A stretch of 64,000 bases of DNA from Pampus argenteus (lineage: Eukaryota > Chordata > Actinopteri > Scombriformes > Stromateidae). Shown one piece after another: positions 31,161 through 45,597 of this stretch (position 1 is its first letter; each line of letters starts with the position of its first letter). The notes beneath the pieces are model-generated. The model saw nothing but the letters and a program-made list of their open reading frames with translations. It ran no database searches and was not told where the DNA came from. The stretch lies in contig CM072880.1 in assembly GCA_036937835.1 (NCBI GenBank), positions 13,398,501 to 13,462,500 on the forward strand, written 5' to 3'. The translations under genes were made by a program, and so were the position numbers.

Positions 31161-34100
31161 GTAAGTCCCTCTGGCCCCGGTGTGCTTTTGTTACGTTTCC
31201 CTCCGACAGAGCGCGGAGGAGCCGCACGCTGCAGCCGCACTGGAGCCTCAACATGGCGCTTTCCCCGGGCTGAGGAAGAGGGACAGAGTGGGGAGAAGAG
31301 AGCCAGCGGCTGACCCCAAAATACTGTAGACAGGGGCCCCTGTTGGGAAGAAGCTGGGGGGAGGGGAGAGAAGAGGGGGGTCCACTTAGTTAAAACTTTT
31401 TTTATTGTTGTTTCAAGATGAAATGTTTGTTTTTAGTGGAGATTTCTAAACGTATGTTTCTAGTTTGGGGAGAACCCTGGTGTGACAATGTGGACAATGA
31501 ACTATTCCCATTCAGTAGAATACTAGTTGATCCAGTAATGAGGATGAAATATGAACGGATGAACCCGCCTGGTGTTCAGTGTGTCAGACCTGCTGTTTTT
31601 AAAATGACAGTAAAAAGATGAAACAGTTAAAATAAGTGTTAAACAGAGTAAACTGGCTATGACATACATATTATAAGTACCAGTAGGACTCCAAAAAGGC
31701 CTTTATTTTTTTGCACTCACTGCCCTCTTTCAGTTACATGTTTGCAAAGAAGTTCATCCAAGTTCCATCTATCAAGAGATGGAAGGCATGGCTGTGCCAA
31801 ATCTGAACGAGGCCCGACCGATGGCTGTACTTCAAAGCCCATTAAATGAGCAATGAATGAATGAATGGATTAAAGTTGGGTACTGTTGCCGCGGTTAGTG
31901 ACAGCACTTTCTCCTCTTTGTGGTATTAGTATTGGAAGTGAAGTTAATGCTGCAGATTTTCTTCAAGGACTCAGGATACCTTGATGAACTCGTTTCGTTT
32001 CGGTGTTTAAGTTTCAGAGGTTTTTCAGAGGCAGGTTTGATCAAACAGAATCTTTTATTTTTATTTTTTATTATTTGTGTGTGTGTGTGTGTGCAGCGAT
32101 TCATGTCACGGCTGTATGCTCAGCAGTGACTGATAAAATACTCTGGAAACGCTGAATATTTACTGTCTTAGCTCGGTAGTCGACTTTGCCACTGAAGGCA
32201 AACAGTGACCGAGTAGGTCAACATTAACACTCATTCTTCAAGAGCGCTTCCTCCTTATGCACACACACACCAACAAGAACACACACTTTCACCTCCTCCG
32301 TTTACCAGTGGGGTTTTTTCATTGTTCAGCAGAATGGAGGCGACTGGCCCATTGATCCGTGCAGAGGTATTGTCAGTGTCGAAGTGTCGGTTTTTCTCTC
32401 TGGAGAACACTTTGGCTCTGGGTCAACGCTAACTACTGTATCACAGGTCGGACAAGACCTTTGGACAACAGGGAGGTGTAATCACACAGGTCTCTTTGAG
32501 TTTTATTATATCCCTGCAGCTGACGGGGCTATCTACCTCTTTCACGTGTGTGTTGTGGATTGCATAGATATTGTGTGTTGTTCTGGCAATGGCGTGATGC
32601 TTGGCTCCTACTCGCCTGTAATGTCAGCGATCTGTGAAATTAGACATATCCGTCTGCCTGTTGAGACTTAGCTGTAAACAGTGGTGGAGCCCAATCATCG
32701 ACACAGTCACAAGCTGATGTAGCTGATCTTCTCGGGGGTGGGGGGGGGACTCTTGAGGGCTTTGTCACAGTCTCTGTGGGACCAAGAAGTATGCATCAAT
32801 CACCCGCTGAAGCACCATTACCTTCCGAGTCAATCTGGTCGTGAAGGATTAATGCTAAACGGCTTCTTGGGGCTTCTCATCCCGCCTTCGCTGTTTATAG
32901 GGGCTGTTGTTTTTAGCACTCGGCCAGTCATGTAATAACAGTACTAACGGCATTTTTAGTCGTGTAAGTAGGAGGAATATGAAGATATTATTTTGTGGGC
33001 TTTCCTGTTTGCATACAAAACACCGCGTGGACGTGACTGGGAGGTTCAGATCTTTTGCTCATCATCTTGCAGCCTGGTTTCACTCACATCTGGTGCACCG
33101 CCGGAGACATAAGACACCAGAATACTCCAAACACTCACTGGCTAAATCCGTAATTTGTGGCTCCGGCTTCTTTGGAATGGATGCATCATCCCTACGAGCC
33201 ATTTGTCTCCTACTTTCTCACAGATGCTGGAGCTAAATGTAGGCTGAAAGCTTAACATAATTGCCATTTTTCTTTCCAAAGTTCCACAAATTCAGACTCG
33301 CAGACAAGTCACAACATACCTAGTTGGTGAACAGCACATAGTGGAATACACAGATGCATATTCCAAGGAAGCAATACAAAGTGACACATTTCCTTATTAC
33401 CCTTTGTTTGGTCATACAGTACAGTAGTATAGTATAATAAGTTGTGTCCTCTGGTTGCTGGATGTCTTAAAACCATGAAGTAGTGATTTATCTACTTTTA
33501 TAGCCCATTAAATACTGTATAAAGCAGGCAGCTGATTAGCTTCCCTTAGCTTCGTTCTGATTGGCCTGGAAACAGCCAGCAGAAATTGTCATTTTTACAC
33601 CAGTTTTTGTATGAATACAATAAAAAAAGAAGAAGCCACAATGTGTTTATTATTTACTGAGTTGTAGAGGAACTGTTAGGTAAATTTTTATTTTTTATTT
33701 TTTGGACAAAGCTTAGCAAGCTGTTTTAATATTTGAAGAGCAAATGAAATGTGTCAGCTCAATGCGTTTGTTTGAAAGTGTATTATGGTGTCTCTTTGAC
33801 CAACTCACTTTTGTATGCTTTCCTTTACAGTACTTTCTGAGGAGGCCACCCACGGTCTCATTAATGGAAGTCTTATGAATCCTGTCAAACACCATTGAAT
33901 CGTATAGTTTAGTTTTCACGTTGATGGTAATCACTATCTAAGCTGTGTCATTTCATCCACTCGTAAACCGTTTTTAACGGGCTTATGGATATCGTTTTCA
34001 TACAGGACTGGGTAAAGTAACATGTTTATTGCACTTAAATAAACCACAATCACACATCACACAGGGGACGGGACAGTTTGATTGGCTCAGAGGAATGAAC

Positions 34101-35613
34101 AACTAATAGCTACAATAATCTGCCATACACTTCATACACACAGCCACCTTGCCAGCTGTGTACTGCTGACCCGTCTTCGGGGCTCCCAGTCTCTCTGGCT
34201 CCTTGTCAGTTTAAAGCAAATCAACTGTGAGTAACTTTAAGTTGTACCTCATGAGAGAGAAACACACTGCTCCCCTCAGCGCTGTCAGAGAACTCAGGAT
34301 AGATGTTTTTCTGCCTCGGGGCGAAGTTTGAAACTTGAATATCTGTTTGTGACTGTACGTTACTTTGTGGGGAAAGTGAATGACAAACAGGCCTCCGAAT
34401 CATATGTTAGATACATTTGCTTCTGTTGTTCGAAAACCAACCTCGAGGCATTTTTTTTTTTATTCAGAGCAATGTTGTTACTTTAAATAAAGTTTTTGAA
34501 CTCCATATTTTGATGGTGGCCTGGATAGCAGCCTGGATAGCAGATGGAGAGGGAGTGGATCTACTGTAGCAGCTAGAACGCTGGTGTTGTGTTGGCATGT
34601 CGTAGTCTTAGAGGCAAAAGGTCATCACATTTAATGATTAAAAGGTGAAGAGCAGTTGAATTTGCTTCCATCTTATCTGTTTTCTCTTCTACTCACAGTA
34701 CAAGTAAAGGTTTTAACCGTCATCTTTTCTCCTAACACGAGACTCATGCCGGTGCAGCTGTATAGAAACACGCCGTGAAGAGAAAGTGGGAAGTGCCGCA
34801 GGAAAGGTTGTCAGAGATCATTAGCTCACCACACTCAGTGGCTCAGTGGTTATGTAATGGAGAGGGCTGCTGTGTGCGGATAGGAATATTACAGTAGTGG
34901 AAGATACTTCAGGAGATTATCATGTGAGTGGACTGTACAAGGCTGAGCTCTGTAGGTCCGGTAGGATGACGGGATGCTATGTGATTGGTGGTAACTGAGT
35001 AGGAGCGGGTCAGTAGTTCAACTGTGGTCAAGCGGCAGTGATTTTAAGTTCATTTCTACCACAGCAGGAAGCAAATTGTGGACCCAGTAACCTCTCATCT
35101 TCTTGTTGTGTTCCCCTCTGACTTCTCTTCGGTTTATTCTTCGTTTGCTTTTCATCTCCTCGTGTATCTTGATATCTCTCTTTCTCTCCAGCTGGTCGAC
35201 AAAGTGCTGCCTTCCAGCCGGCTGAGCATTGTCCTTGCTTCGTCGTGCTAACTCATTCCAGGGGGAATAGTTGCCTGCCAGTCTTTGAGTAAAACATCAC
35301 ACACCCACTGCTCCGAAAGTCACGGGTTGCAGTTTGCCCAAGCATCCAGAAAAGATGTGCTACACTCCTTAACCATCTGTCCACTGAGGCCTAACACTTT
35401 GATTTACTTCATCTTTTCTGCAGTTCTTTCCTTAAAAATATGTCATAGTGTATAGTTGAAAGCATGCTAGGTGCTTTTATACAATGTCAAAAATCTGCAG
35501 GGCAAAAAGGCTGATATTTTATATTGAGGTAACAGCACGTTTGGCTGTGTAGTGCATATGCAGTAGTTAAATACTAGCCTCAAAGAAATGACTGCAGGGT
35601 TATGTTTAGTTCT

Positions 35614-35659
35614 GATAATGCGTCTCAGTCCATAAGCTGCTGGACTGAGACGCATTATC
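35614..35659. repeat. Perfect inverted repeat, 19-bp arms, 8-bp loop
   Basis: Left arm GATAATGCGTCTCAGTCCA (35614-35632), loop TAAGCTGC, right arm TGGACTGAGACGCATTATC (35641-35659). The arms are exactly complementary; pairing stops at both outer ends. In pard3 intron 1. Could be a young MITE-like relic or an RNA hairpin; no target duplication is evident. Confidence 0.9.
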
Positions 35660-37513
35660 TGTAGCTTTGGGTCTGTACTCCACATCAGACACGATGACTT
35701 TCAGCGTTTTATTGGTGTTAGCATCACCATTGAGAGAACTGGGTTTTCTACATAGACCCTTGATAATCATGGCAAGATGTTTTGTGACTCAATATTGGAA
35801 TGTTTTAAAGTCTGATGTGGCAAAAAAACCCCAAAAACAAGTAAGAAGGGATGCTGGCTGCAGGACAGGCCTGACAGAACATTACCAGGTTAGATAAGTG
35901 CCTGCTGACATCTGTGGGTTGAAGACTTCAGTCATTCGCTGCAAAGGATTTGCAATATTAAACATGATTGTTTTTAATTTTTATTAAAAAACAAGAAAAA
36001 AAAATCTGTCCAATACAAATCCAGAGGGCTGGGGTTATGGTTAGAGTTTTACATCTTTCACCCAGCCAAAACGTCAAAAAAAACTAATAGAAATTCATAT
36101 TAAGGACTGCACTGTAGCTGCTGTATTTGGGTGGCCATCCATTTGAGTCAATGTCGAAGAGAATTTGAGACTACTTCCGAAACGACCTGTCTGGCTGACT
36201 TGACTTAATGAATGTCTGTTGAGTTTTCTCTCTCTCACGTGAATGACACCGAGGACAATGAGCCCACTCTGACTCTCTTATCTTCAAGGTCAGGCTATGA
36301 TGACTTTAAGGCTTCCCCACTGGCTATCATGTCAGATATACACGTGTTGACATAAGGTATGCGCGCGGCAGGAACGCCACATACACGCATGCATGCAAAG
36401 ACTTGTGCAAACTCTGCACAGCAAAAAATTCATATTTGAATTCAAAGCATAGAGCTCCAGTGTTGCAGACAGGAGTGGGATAATTTCTGGCAGTAGTTGC
36501 TAAACACAGCAATGTGAGCATGCCGCATACCGTCATGGTAACTGCCAAAGTCTGAATATGCCATTGCAATGCCAAACCATTGCATGACTGGTGTTTTTTT
36601 TCCGGCTGTATATGCCCTGTGTGCAGGCATTCAGGGTCAGGGTCAGTTTCTGTTGTCACTACTGATGTAATTTTAATAGTTGATACAGACTTTTTTTTTT
36701 TTTTTTTGCTTTGTTGTTCACTGGCCTTGAAGCAAAATAACAAAAAAAAAATCTTTAGTCGTCAAATCATTCACAGATTTAACAGGTATTGATACAGTGT
36801 GACAAAAAAAGCATATGGTAAAATTTCTAGGTGTTTTTGCATTTAAACGTGTGTTTATCTTTTATTTCAGAAACGTGGCTCCATGCAGACACATCGAACA
36901 TGAGTTCAAGATAGCTGCCAGCTTGTGTGTTTTCCTGTCCCAGCCACAGCCTTGTGATGGCGGGGACTTCGTTTTGTTATCTTAACCCACTGGTTCAGAT
37001 AATCCAGCTAATCATTAGCCTGAACCGTTAGAAGCAGGACAATAGAACCAATGCACTGCGCATGAACTCGCATAACTCAGAGGTACATTTGTGTTTGAAA
37101 GGCTACTCTTCATAGCTTCAGGAATGCTAGAGATAGTGGTGCCGTCCCTGGTTACTCAAGACTGTGAATACCTGTAGTTGTGCCAATAAAATGGAGCAAC
37201 AGATAATCCTGACACATTAAAGGAAACTCCAATTGGAGGTTTGATTGAGATTAATGGTTGCCACCGATTATCTGGTAGTATTTTACCGATTCTGTTTTAA
37301 CCATCTGATTAGATGACACATCGGTGTGAGCCATAGGAAACATTCGCCACATGTGTTTCAACATCTGAACCAGTCCTACGACACATGTAGCAGATTATGA
37401 TTAGGAGAGGAAGCCTGGAATGAGTTCTTAGTTGTGTTTAGTTGGGGGATTTGAGGTTCTGTCATCAGTAATGTGTTGAGTTCAGGAGGATTTTTTAAAT
37501 CTTGTTAAAATCT

Positions 37514-37585
37514 TGACCCCGACGTGATTTGAACACGCAACCTTCTGATCTGGAGTCAGACGCGCTACCGTTGCGCCACGAGGTC
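37514..37585 (-). tRNA. tRNA-Trp (CCA)
   Basis: 72-nt cloverleaf on the minus strand, identical in sequence to the copies at 26829 and 57693. Anticodon CCA, acceptor GACCTCG / CGGGGTC. A T-run terminator follows within 10 nt on the minus strand (37510-37507). In pard3 intron 1, antisense to the gene. Confidence 0.96.
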
Positions 37586-37752
37586 TTGACAACTTTAAAA
37601 TAAGAATAAAGATCTGTTCTAATAATTGTCCTAATGATGCAGGATAGGACATTATTGTTAGGGAGGTGCAAGAATAGGCAAACCTTTGACTAACACAGTA
37701 AGGTATAAAAAAATTTTTCTATGGCAAACGACAGGCGTGCATTTTAAAATTC

Positions 37753-37824
37753 TGACCTTGACGTGATTTGAACACGCAACCTTCTGATCTGGAGTCAGAC
37801 GCGCTACCGTTGCGCCACAAGATC
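37753..37824 (-). tRNA. tRNA-Trp (CCA), acceptor-stem variant
   Basis: 72-nt cloverleaf on the minus strand, 167 bp from the neighbouring copy and in the same orientation, so probably a tandem duplicate. Its acceptor stem is GATCTTG / CAAGGTC: changes on both sides preserve pairing, with one T-G wobble. Rest identical. Followed by TTTT on the minus strand. Confidence 0.93.
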
Positions 37825-38025
37825 ACTACATGAGCTCGACTTTGTGTGTCTCATCGCTTCCTTATACACTATATATAGACTCCACCTCGAACTCCACCCT
37901 TATTCATCTCACCGATTAGTCACTATCAGATCAATGGTTTACTGCGGGAAAGGTTATCATTAAATTCCTTTCATGTAATTCTGCAGAATTTAATGGTAGG
38001 CTGTGTTGGAGGCAAATGAGCCTCA

Positions 38026-38484
38026 ATGGAGACAACTGAAACACAGCAGGACATGGCAGAATATACAAAACCATCCTACAGATTCCCGCTTCATAAAAGC
38101 CATGATCTAAAGTCGAAAGTGCTCATTAGATGGGTTATTGTTTCACTTACTGCTTGTTTTATATTATATTCCTTCATCTTCTTTTCCGCTGCATTTATCG
38201 AGATCTTCGTTTTTTGGCTTTTCCATCTTTTCCGAGGCATGTTGATGCAGGACAATTGCTTGTTGGTGGAGAAAAGGCCAATAATATTTTCACTAATGCC
38301 AGTAAGATGGAAAAGCACTTTCAAACCTCCCCAGCATGTTCTTAAAGGCTGTTTTGACAGCCTCCACAGTCTGCACTCTGCACATCATAACACGGAGGCC
38401 CCCTTTTATTCTGCTCTTAAAATACACACAGGCATTACTTTTCCATTCAGTAATAGTATGGACTGCTATAGCTCAACATCTTAA
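38026..38484 (+). other. Unrecognised 152-codon open frame in intron
   Basis: The longest open frame in pard3 intron 1. It predicts a hydrophobic segment at about residues 36-66 (VIVSLTACFILYSFIFFSAA). No start context, splice sites or known motif support a gene, and both strands have overlapping frames. It may be part of an old mobile element or chance. Confidence 0.15.
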
Positions 38485-40194
38485 TTCAGGAGAAGCTCCA
38501 ACATCTGGCTGTTTGGAGAGGAGAAGGGTTTTCCTTCGGCTTTTATAGGTTCCACTTTTAGCTATAAAATCATTTCTTCGAGGCAGACCTGCTCTGGAAG
38601 CAGAAATAATCACTTTGGTTCACTTAAACTTCCATGGATGGTCAAGGAACCGTGGCTTTATAGGCTGGTGAACAAGAATGGGTTGAAAAATATGAATAAT
38701 AATGTTGTCGTGACCTTTCACAAACTTGAAAGTTCAGTGAGGGTATCTGACAAATTCATTATCTGCATGAATTCATTTAGCAGGAAAAAAACGAGCGTTA
38801 GACTTTGATCTGTGATCAACGAACTATGATCTAAACTTCTTGCTCGCTGAACTTTATAGTGAAGGCTTTCATGCTGCTGAGCCAGAAACAAGAAAAACTG
38901 CTGTCTTTTTTGGCTCTGCGTATCAACTTCCAGGGCTTAATTTGTACTGGATCCTGCTGGAACAGGATCTGGGACCTCCCAGATTGGGACTGGCACCTAT
39001 TTTATTTGATCGAATCCGGCACCTCCTTTGTCACTATCAAAATCTGTAAATGCATTTTGTGTGATCTTTAATGTTATCTGTTACGTCATTCTTTTCCCAT
39101 AGAAGTTTTGCTCGTTTGCCTATTTTGGATGTATTTTAAATCTGATATTTAAAAAAAAGCATGTCAGGTCACGTGAGATAATGTTACTGTGATTTGAATT
39201 AAGAGAGAGCGTGAGAAAAGGAGGCCGAGGACTCTTAATGATGTGTTGTGGGCTGTTTTGGACAGAGAAACAGAAAAGAACGGACACATTTCCTGTTACT
39301 GTTTCATCAGTTATCCTGTCAGATGCAATTATTCTGATAATATGGACTACCTGTGATACACATCGCTTTGTTTGCGATGACGATTATGTTTAGTTATGTT
39401 TTAACGGCTAGCACCTATCCAGGCACTGTGTTTTTTTTTGTTTTTTTTATGCGTTCCATGACGTTTTCTCACAAGAACAGCACCCTCTCTTGTGTTTGTG
39501 TGATTTACAAATGAAACACCGTCAACATCTAACTAAAAACGCCAGTCTATTCTTGTTTCAATTCAAAGTGTATTTCCTCTTGTTTTGTGTACAGTCACAT
39601 GCTTGAAGTGCTTCTCTCTTGTTTTTCCTCTTCCCACACCTCCGTGAGATGACAATTCCTGCCTTCAGCCGGATTCAACTGCGAGCAAGTTGTAGCAAAG
39701 GCCAGCTATGTGGTTTGCGGTGTTTCGACATGCAGGCCACGCCAGGCTCTGCTGGGTGTGATCCGCTGTTTTGTCAACAGCTTATTGCTGCGACCGTGTT
39801 ACAGAGAGCTCACAAGCACAGGGTGTTTGTCAAAAAATTAAGAACAGGAGCCCTTATTGCTTGTCTTTCGAAAGACAACATATCATATTTTATTATCTTT
39901 TTTCTTTCTTTTTTTTTCTATTCTTTATATACGAGTTAGAAGACAAGTCTACCCAGTTACGATGCCAGAGTTTTTGGTTTAAACGCTTGTTTCTATAATG
40001 CTGCTTCACACTGTTCATAGTGTGCATTCAGAATCTGAAAGCTTTTATGAATGTTAATATGATATGTTTTATTATGCCCAATTATGACCATTTATATTTT
40101 TGTTTAACTTCATTTTATTCCCCTCTGTTTGATTATCTGTTTTTTGTTTTGTTTTTAATTGCTGTTTTAAAATTTTTATTTTTATTTTTGATAA

Positions 40195-40250
40195 GCACTT
40201 TGCAACTTTATTAAGAAAAGTGCTATATAAATAAAGTTTTTTTTTTATTA
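40195..40250 (+). repeat. Possible retroposon 3' tail
   Basis: GCACTTTGCAACTT, then AAAGTGCTATATAAATAAAG followed by a T-rich run. This style of ending is frequent at the 3' ends of fish LINE/SINE copies. The 5' extent is unknown. Confidence 0.35.
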
Positions 40251-43200
40251 AACCTTATATGTTTATTATTGCAGCAGCTTTATCTGTCCACATAAAAAAA
40301 CCAGGTGGCACTAAACTGTCTGTTCCATTTAGTTGTATCAGTAGGTCATGATAGTAAGCCAGCATTCACAAATACCAGAGAACAAGAGAACACCTAAATG
40401 GAATGCAGCCGTTAACTATGTCGTCACAATGTGTGCAGTAATAGGCCCGTTGTTGTGTGTGTATGTACAGTATTACAAGGGTACACAGACAAACAGCCTT
40501 AACGTATCGCTTAATTAACGTGCTATGCCTGAATTGTTAGCAAACATTTGCCTATTTACACAACCGGCAGCCATGAAGCACCAGTTTACGTCATTTTTCT
40601 GGACACCTCACACATGTAAGTCCACAATTCATTCTTCTTTGGCGCTGTTTCGTTCTCAACTAAATACTAAACTACTAAAATATCTGGCTATTAGCTACCT
40701 AGCATGCGAGGTGTCGACTTTCTTCACCTGCTAGCAAAAAAAGTTAGCGACTAGCAAGCTAACCGCTAGCTTCTTTGGTGTCAACAGCTACCTGTTGCTG
40801 CCAAAACGCATTGAGCTAAAGATGCTAAAATGCTGCTGTTAGCTTACATTTATATAGTTGGGTACTAACTATTTGCGTTAACCGCTGTGAATGGTGTTTT
40901 TGGTCATTTTAATAGTCATTTGATTCGTTAGCCGAACTTAAGCTATCTAAACATCTGTTAAACATGGCCGACACTGTTTCGCCCTGAGTATAATTATTCA
41001 CTCCGTGTTACTTGGACAAATATTTATTATCATCTCAGCTTATATAGTGTTTCTTTTCACTTTGTTTTGACTTCTTCATTAACTTACTAGTGTTAGCTTT
41101 CCCTGCATAACACCCTTTTCGTCCTAAGAAAAGGCTGCATAGGTCCATGTATTTTTCTATCTGTAATGCAAAAAAAAGTGGTTGTATGTAAGTAAAACTT
41201 AATGTCTCCTATTAGTAATAGTTATACTTTAGCGTGCAGTACTGGCATCTACATTTGGATAAAACACAAGATTGGGCTATAGGCCTTTCAGCATCTACAG
41301 CATCTGAATTACTGTAATTTGGTCAGTTAAATGAGCTTTGTTAGATGTTTGTATTTCCATTGTTTCAACATAGTAATGCCATATTTCATTATTTTCTTGT
41401 GGAAAACTCTTTCAGCTTCTTTCTTGTGTGCAGTTTCTCTTATACAGCAATGGGAAAAGCAATTACAATGTTGGTGATTACAATGATGATTAGAATGAAG
41501 ATTTCATTGAAAGAGATCAATATAGAATATCAAAGCTGTCCTGTGGCTTTGAATGTCAATGGCTTTTGACCCAACTAATGCACTCTGGGTCTTTTAACTC
41601 TTGAACAGTCCGCACACAGACTTATCTTTCAATGACTAAAGTAAATAAAAATGGTTGTATGTGGTCAGCGGCTGCATTAAACTTTATTCAAGCTACAGTT
41701 TGATCACATATTAGTAGATGGACTACAATTATACTGAACCTAATCAGTAATTGTGTAATTTAGTGACATAATTGTACTTCTGTATCTATACTATGTAGTG
41801 ATCTGACCAAAGATGTGGCATAAGTTAGGCATTGTAGGCTTTGTAGAAGGCCATCCACATTTTTATAACTTAAAACAGTAAGTTAAAGAAGAAAAAATTC
41901 TCATTTCAAAATGTTTTTCAGCCCCACTTTCAACTAAACTGGGTTTGGCTTTAGGACATTTCAGTATCCATTATTCATTCAGTATTCAGTGTTCATTATC
42001 AGTATGAGCTTAATTTTTTATGCTGTGGATACAGCAGTTCCCTGGATGCAGTTTACCCTGATTAACTGGAGCCTTGTGCCAAAAAGATGTGACTAGTATT
42101 GAAACTGCGAATATATTGATCAGCTTTAAATGTTCTCGTGAACTGTTCCCTATTTGCCTGGAATCTATTTTGTCAAATTAAATCATTGTTATTCTGTCGA
42201 GCTGAGGGCACTTTGGCATTTCCTTTGCCAAATAACTGAATAATCTCTCCTCACTGTGATATATGAGCCTTCTTTACTTGGCAGTATTTTGCAAACACAT
42301 CTGCAGACAAACCTGTTTTTCTGAAAAACACCTGTCCATCAGTGTCAGAGAAAGGATATCACATTGACACAGACATCCTTCATCTGTGATTGTATTATTG
42401 AAAATGTACCTACTTTGCACTGTTCTTTAGGGAATGTTTGTGAAAAATATCCCCTTTTTGTACTTGGAGATGACTGACGTTTATATGAATGTGTTTGTGT
42501 GGGTTTTTCCAAGCATCTGCCCACCAAGATTTCTTCTTAAACTCCCAGAATGCTGTGAAATGGAAATGCATGCTCAGGGCTTCTGGAGAAAAAATAAATC
42601 CTTGATGTAGAAGGGCTTAGACGCTGGAGGGACTATGCGATATTGCTGTCATTGGGACTGATCTATTTTGAAATGAGCAGTGACATATGAACAGACTGAT
42701 GTGACAAGTTTTCTAATCTAACATGGATTCTTGGCTTGTGAAGTTAATGAACAGAAGAGACATTTTTCTGATAGGCTTTGTGCTCTGGATAGTCTTTTAA
42801 AATCAACGTCTTCTCTGTTCTCAGGGCACTGATTCAAGAGTTTCTGTTGTGGAAATATACTTAAGTAGTCAGGAGTTCTGTGCGGCTTAACTCTGACGAA
42901 TGATCATTTAGTATTATTATCACTATGAGTTCCAAAAGCAGCCTGTTTCTGATGTGTCATGAGCAGCTGAAAATCCCTGATGCACAATAAAGATTAATGG
43001 CAGAAATCTGCAAGCTCTCTTGATATGCTTACTGTACAGCTTGATATGGCTGTACTGTACTGATGCCACTCACCCTGTTTGCTATTACAGCAGAGCTTTG
43101 CATTTTGATCATTGTGTATGGCCTTTAGAATAAGTGAACTAGTTCTTCATTGCTCTTCAATAAGAACAATCATGCGACTGCAGCCCAAGGCTACCAAGTT

Positions 43201-45597
43201 CTTCATGAAAAAAATTATTCAGAGATGACTCAGTGTTTGTTGTCAGGTTGACTGAGATGCTATTGATTTGGATTGACATGCACCCAGAGGAGCAATAGCA
43301 AGAATAATGGTTTGTTTATCCCATGGACATCTACAGAGAGCCACATTGAGCACAACAAAATTACATTTTGTCATTGCTTTGCTGCTCGAATTCTACCACT
43401 ATAAAGATTAATATCCCAGTCTGCTTTGGAGCTTTGATAAATTAATAATGATAGTGATTTCATGTATTTTTATTGATTATGTTGTGGCCTGTTGGTTGTA
43501 TTTTCATTGATGTTTGCAAGAAAAGGATCAGCAAGAGTATAAACATTTGGGGAAATTGAATAAAACAACCCAATTATCTTGACTTGTTTTCATTATAAAA
43601 ATCTATTATTCCCCTGTCTTTATATCTGTAGCATGAGTAGCTTGATTGCAACAAAGGTGCCGGTGTTCTGTCAAGATATAGAAGACAGCAGGATGGTGAT
43701 GAGACAGATACACCATCTACTGGATCATCCCAGAGCACTAAGCCATGAGCTCACGAGTAGGTTGTTATACACATTTTTTATTTCCAACTGTGGTTCTGCA
43801 AATGAGTCGTAAATTCAGCTCCTCTGGTTTCGGTGGCAACAGAGAGATTTTGCTGGGAGAATCTCACTGATGAATATGTAAAGTTGTGGATTTATCTTTG
43901 CAGAGTAATTTCCTGTCCAGACATTTTTTTTCTGCTCACAGAACATGTTGAGGGATGATTACTCTTTGCTTGGGCTTTGAAATGGGGTCATTCGGTACAG
44001 ACTAAGAAAGTGTGGCCGAAAGACATAGGAACTATTTAACTGTGAAATCAGGGTCAGTCACAGTGAGTGTGTGTGCGTTTGTCTTAACCACTCTGTGTGG
44101 TCAGAATTCATTAGAACCCAATATTGACTTCTTGAATTTATGTTCCAGCTTGCGTTTCACAGTGTGGGTATAATATCTCCATTACCATTGGACCAATCTC
44201 AACCACTTATTTCAGTATTTAAAAACCTTGCTGTGACGAAGCAGGTTTCTGTAGGACACAGACGCGTAGTCAACGAGTAGTGAAAGTTACCCTGTTCAAC
44301 ATATATACTAGAATTTTCTTATTTCAGTTCTTGGACACTTAATGCTTACTTGAATGTCACAAGGAATCATTGTTGGTTTGCATGTTGCTGCTGGGCTAGG
44401 AGTTACAGTACATTGATAACAGATGGGTTTCTGCCCATCTGTTTTCTGAGGCTGAGAGGATGTTGAGTTGCCACTGACAGGTCAGATATCTCACACCCTA
44501 TGATTAGTGATCAGTAATGCCCGAGGAAAGGAGACAGCCTGTAAATAGCATCTGCTTCCTGCAAACAGATCATTACATCGTCCAAAATGTCTGCCTAAAA
44601 GATGGCGACCAGAAGCGATAGCTGCTAAATTAGCAGCTGTCGTTTCTGGGTGGGTGAAGAAATGCATTAAAAATCTAATTCACTTAAGTTTTTTCTACTG
44701 GTCGGATAGAAGAAAAGTGATATTTCTATTTTCTGTAAATGTCTGATAGATAAGCTACCATGACATTGAACCAATGTGTTTGTTTTTTGTGCATCATTGT
44801 TTTGTACAAAGTGCCTGAAAAAATTACTAATTTGGTAGTAAATCTTTTTTTTTTTAACTTATAATTGAAAATCTGTAATATAAAGCAAACCAGCATTTGT
44901 GTTGTTGTTTTTACGTCTCTGCTATTGAAGGAAGTGATTGGTACTGCAGGAGCCCAGGAGATTTTTTTAGCAGTAGCCTGACTGGCAGTGGGTGTTGTGT
45001 ATCTTAGCTCGCATTACACCACAGATAGGCTGACTCGTTTACTTCTGACAGAGGAAGAACTCTGAGGTGTACTCATGAATTTGAATATATCTACAAAACA
45101 ACATTATGTAAACATCCTCCATCAGACACTAACAGATTATTGTTTATTTATATTTTGGCATGCAGTAATGGCGTCACAGAGCGATCAAGAGTGCATGTAT
45201 GTGTGTGAATGAGCTGGTTGAGCCGGTTTCTTATCATCGCCTTCAACCTTCTGTCTGTCAACCAAACAGCTTTCCCATCAACCCTCCTCTTTGCAAATGC
45301 CCTGTGGCAACTTTCATCACCTCTTTGCAAATGCTGCAGTATTCCCAAGAAAAACTTCAGTCCCCTGTTGATCCAGGGCTTCCTTTCATATTCATTAGTT
45401 CCCAAAAACAAGCAGAATTAAGATCAGTTTTGGAGTCAAGAAGCGAATGAGCTTCCATCACATATTGATCTGAGTCATATTGGCAAACAAATCACCTGAG
45501 GAGCTGGGTTCAAAATAAGAGATTATGTAATGATCAATTTAGTTTCAGACAGTAGTCTCCAGGCGTAAAGCAACAAGTTGTTTTGGTTGAGTTCCCT

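Larger units (their letters stand above)
30801..31320 (+). promoter_or_regulatory. pard3: pard3 5' UTR and CpG-rich start region
   Basis: CpG-dense DNA around and downstream of pard3 exon 1 (for example 30845-30900, 30970-31010 and 31195-31310) within AT-rich surroundings, as at vertebrate CpG-island promoters. No TATA box or defined start site is seen. Confidence 0.5.

Noticed and set aside
38026..38484. 152-codon frame as a real gene
   Set aside because: Unrecognised, overlapping frames on both strands, no promoter or splice context. Kept only as a low-confidence note.
39619..39939. 106-codon frame in pard3 intron 1
   Set aside because: Ends in T-rich low-complexity sequence and has no domain signature.
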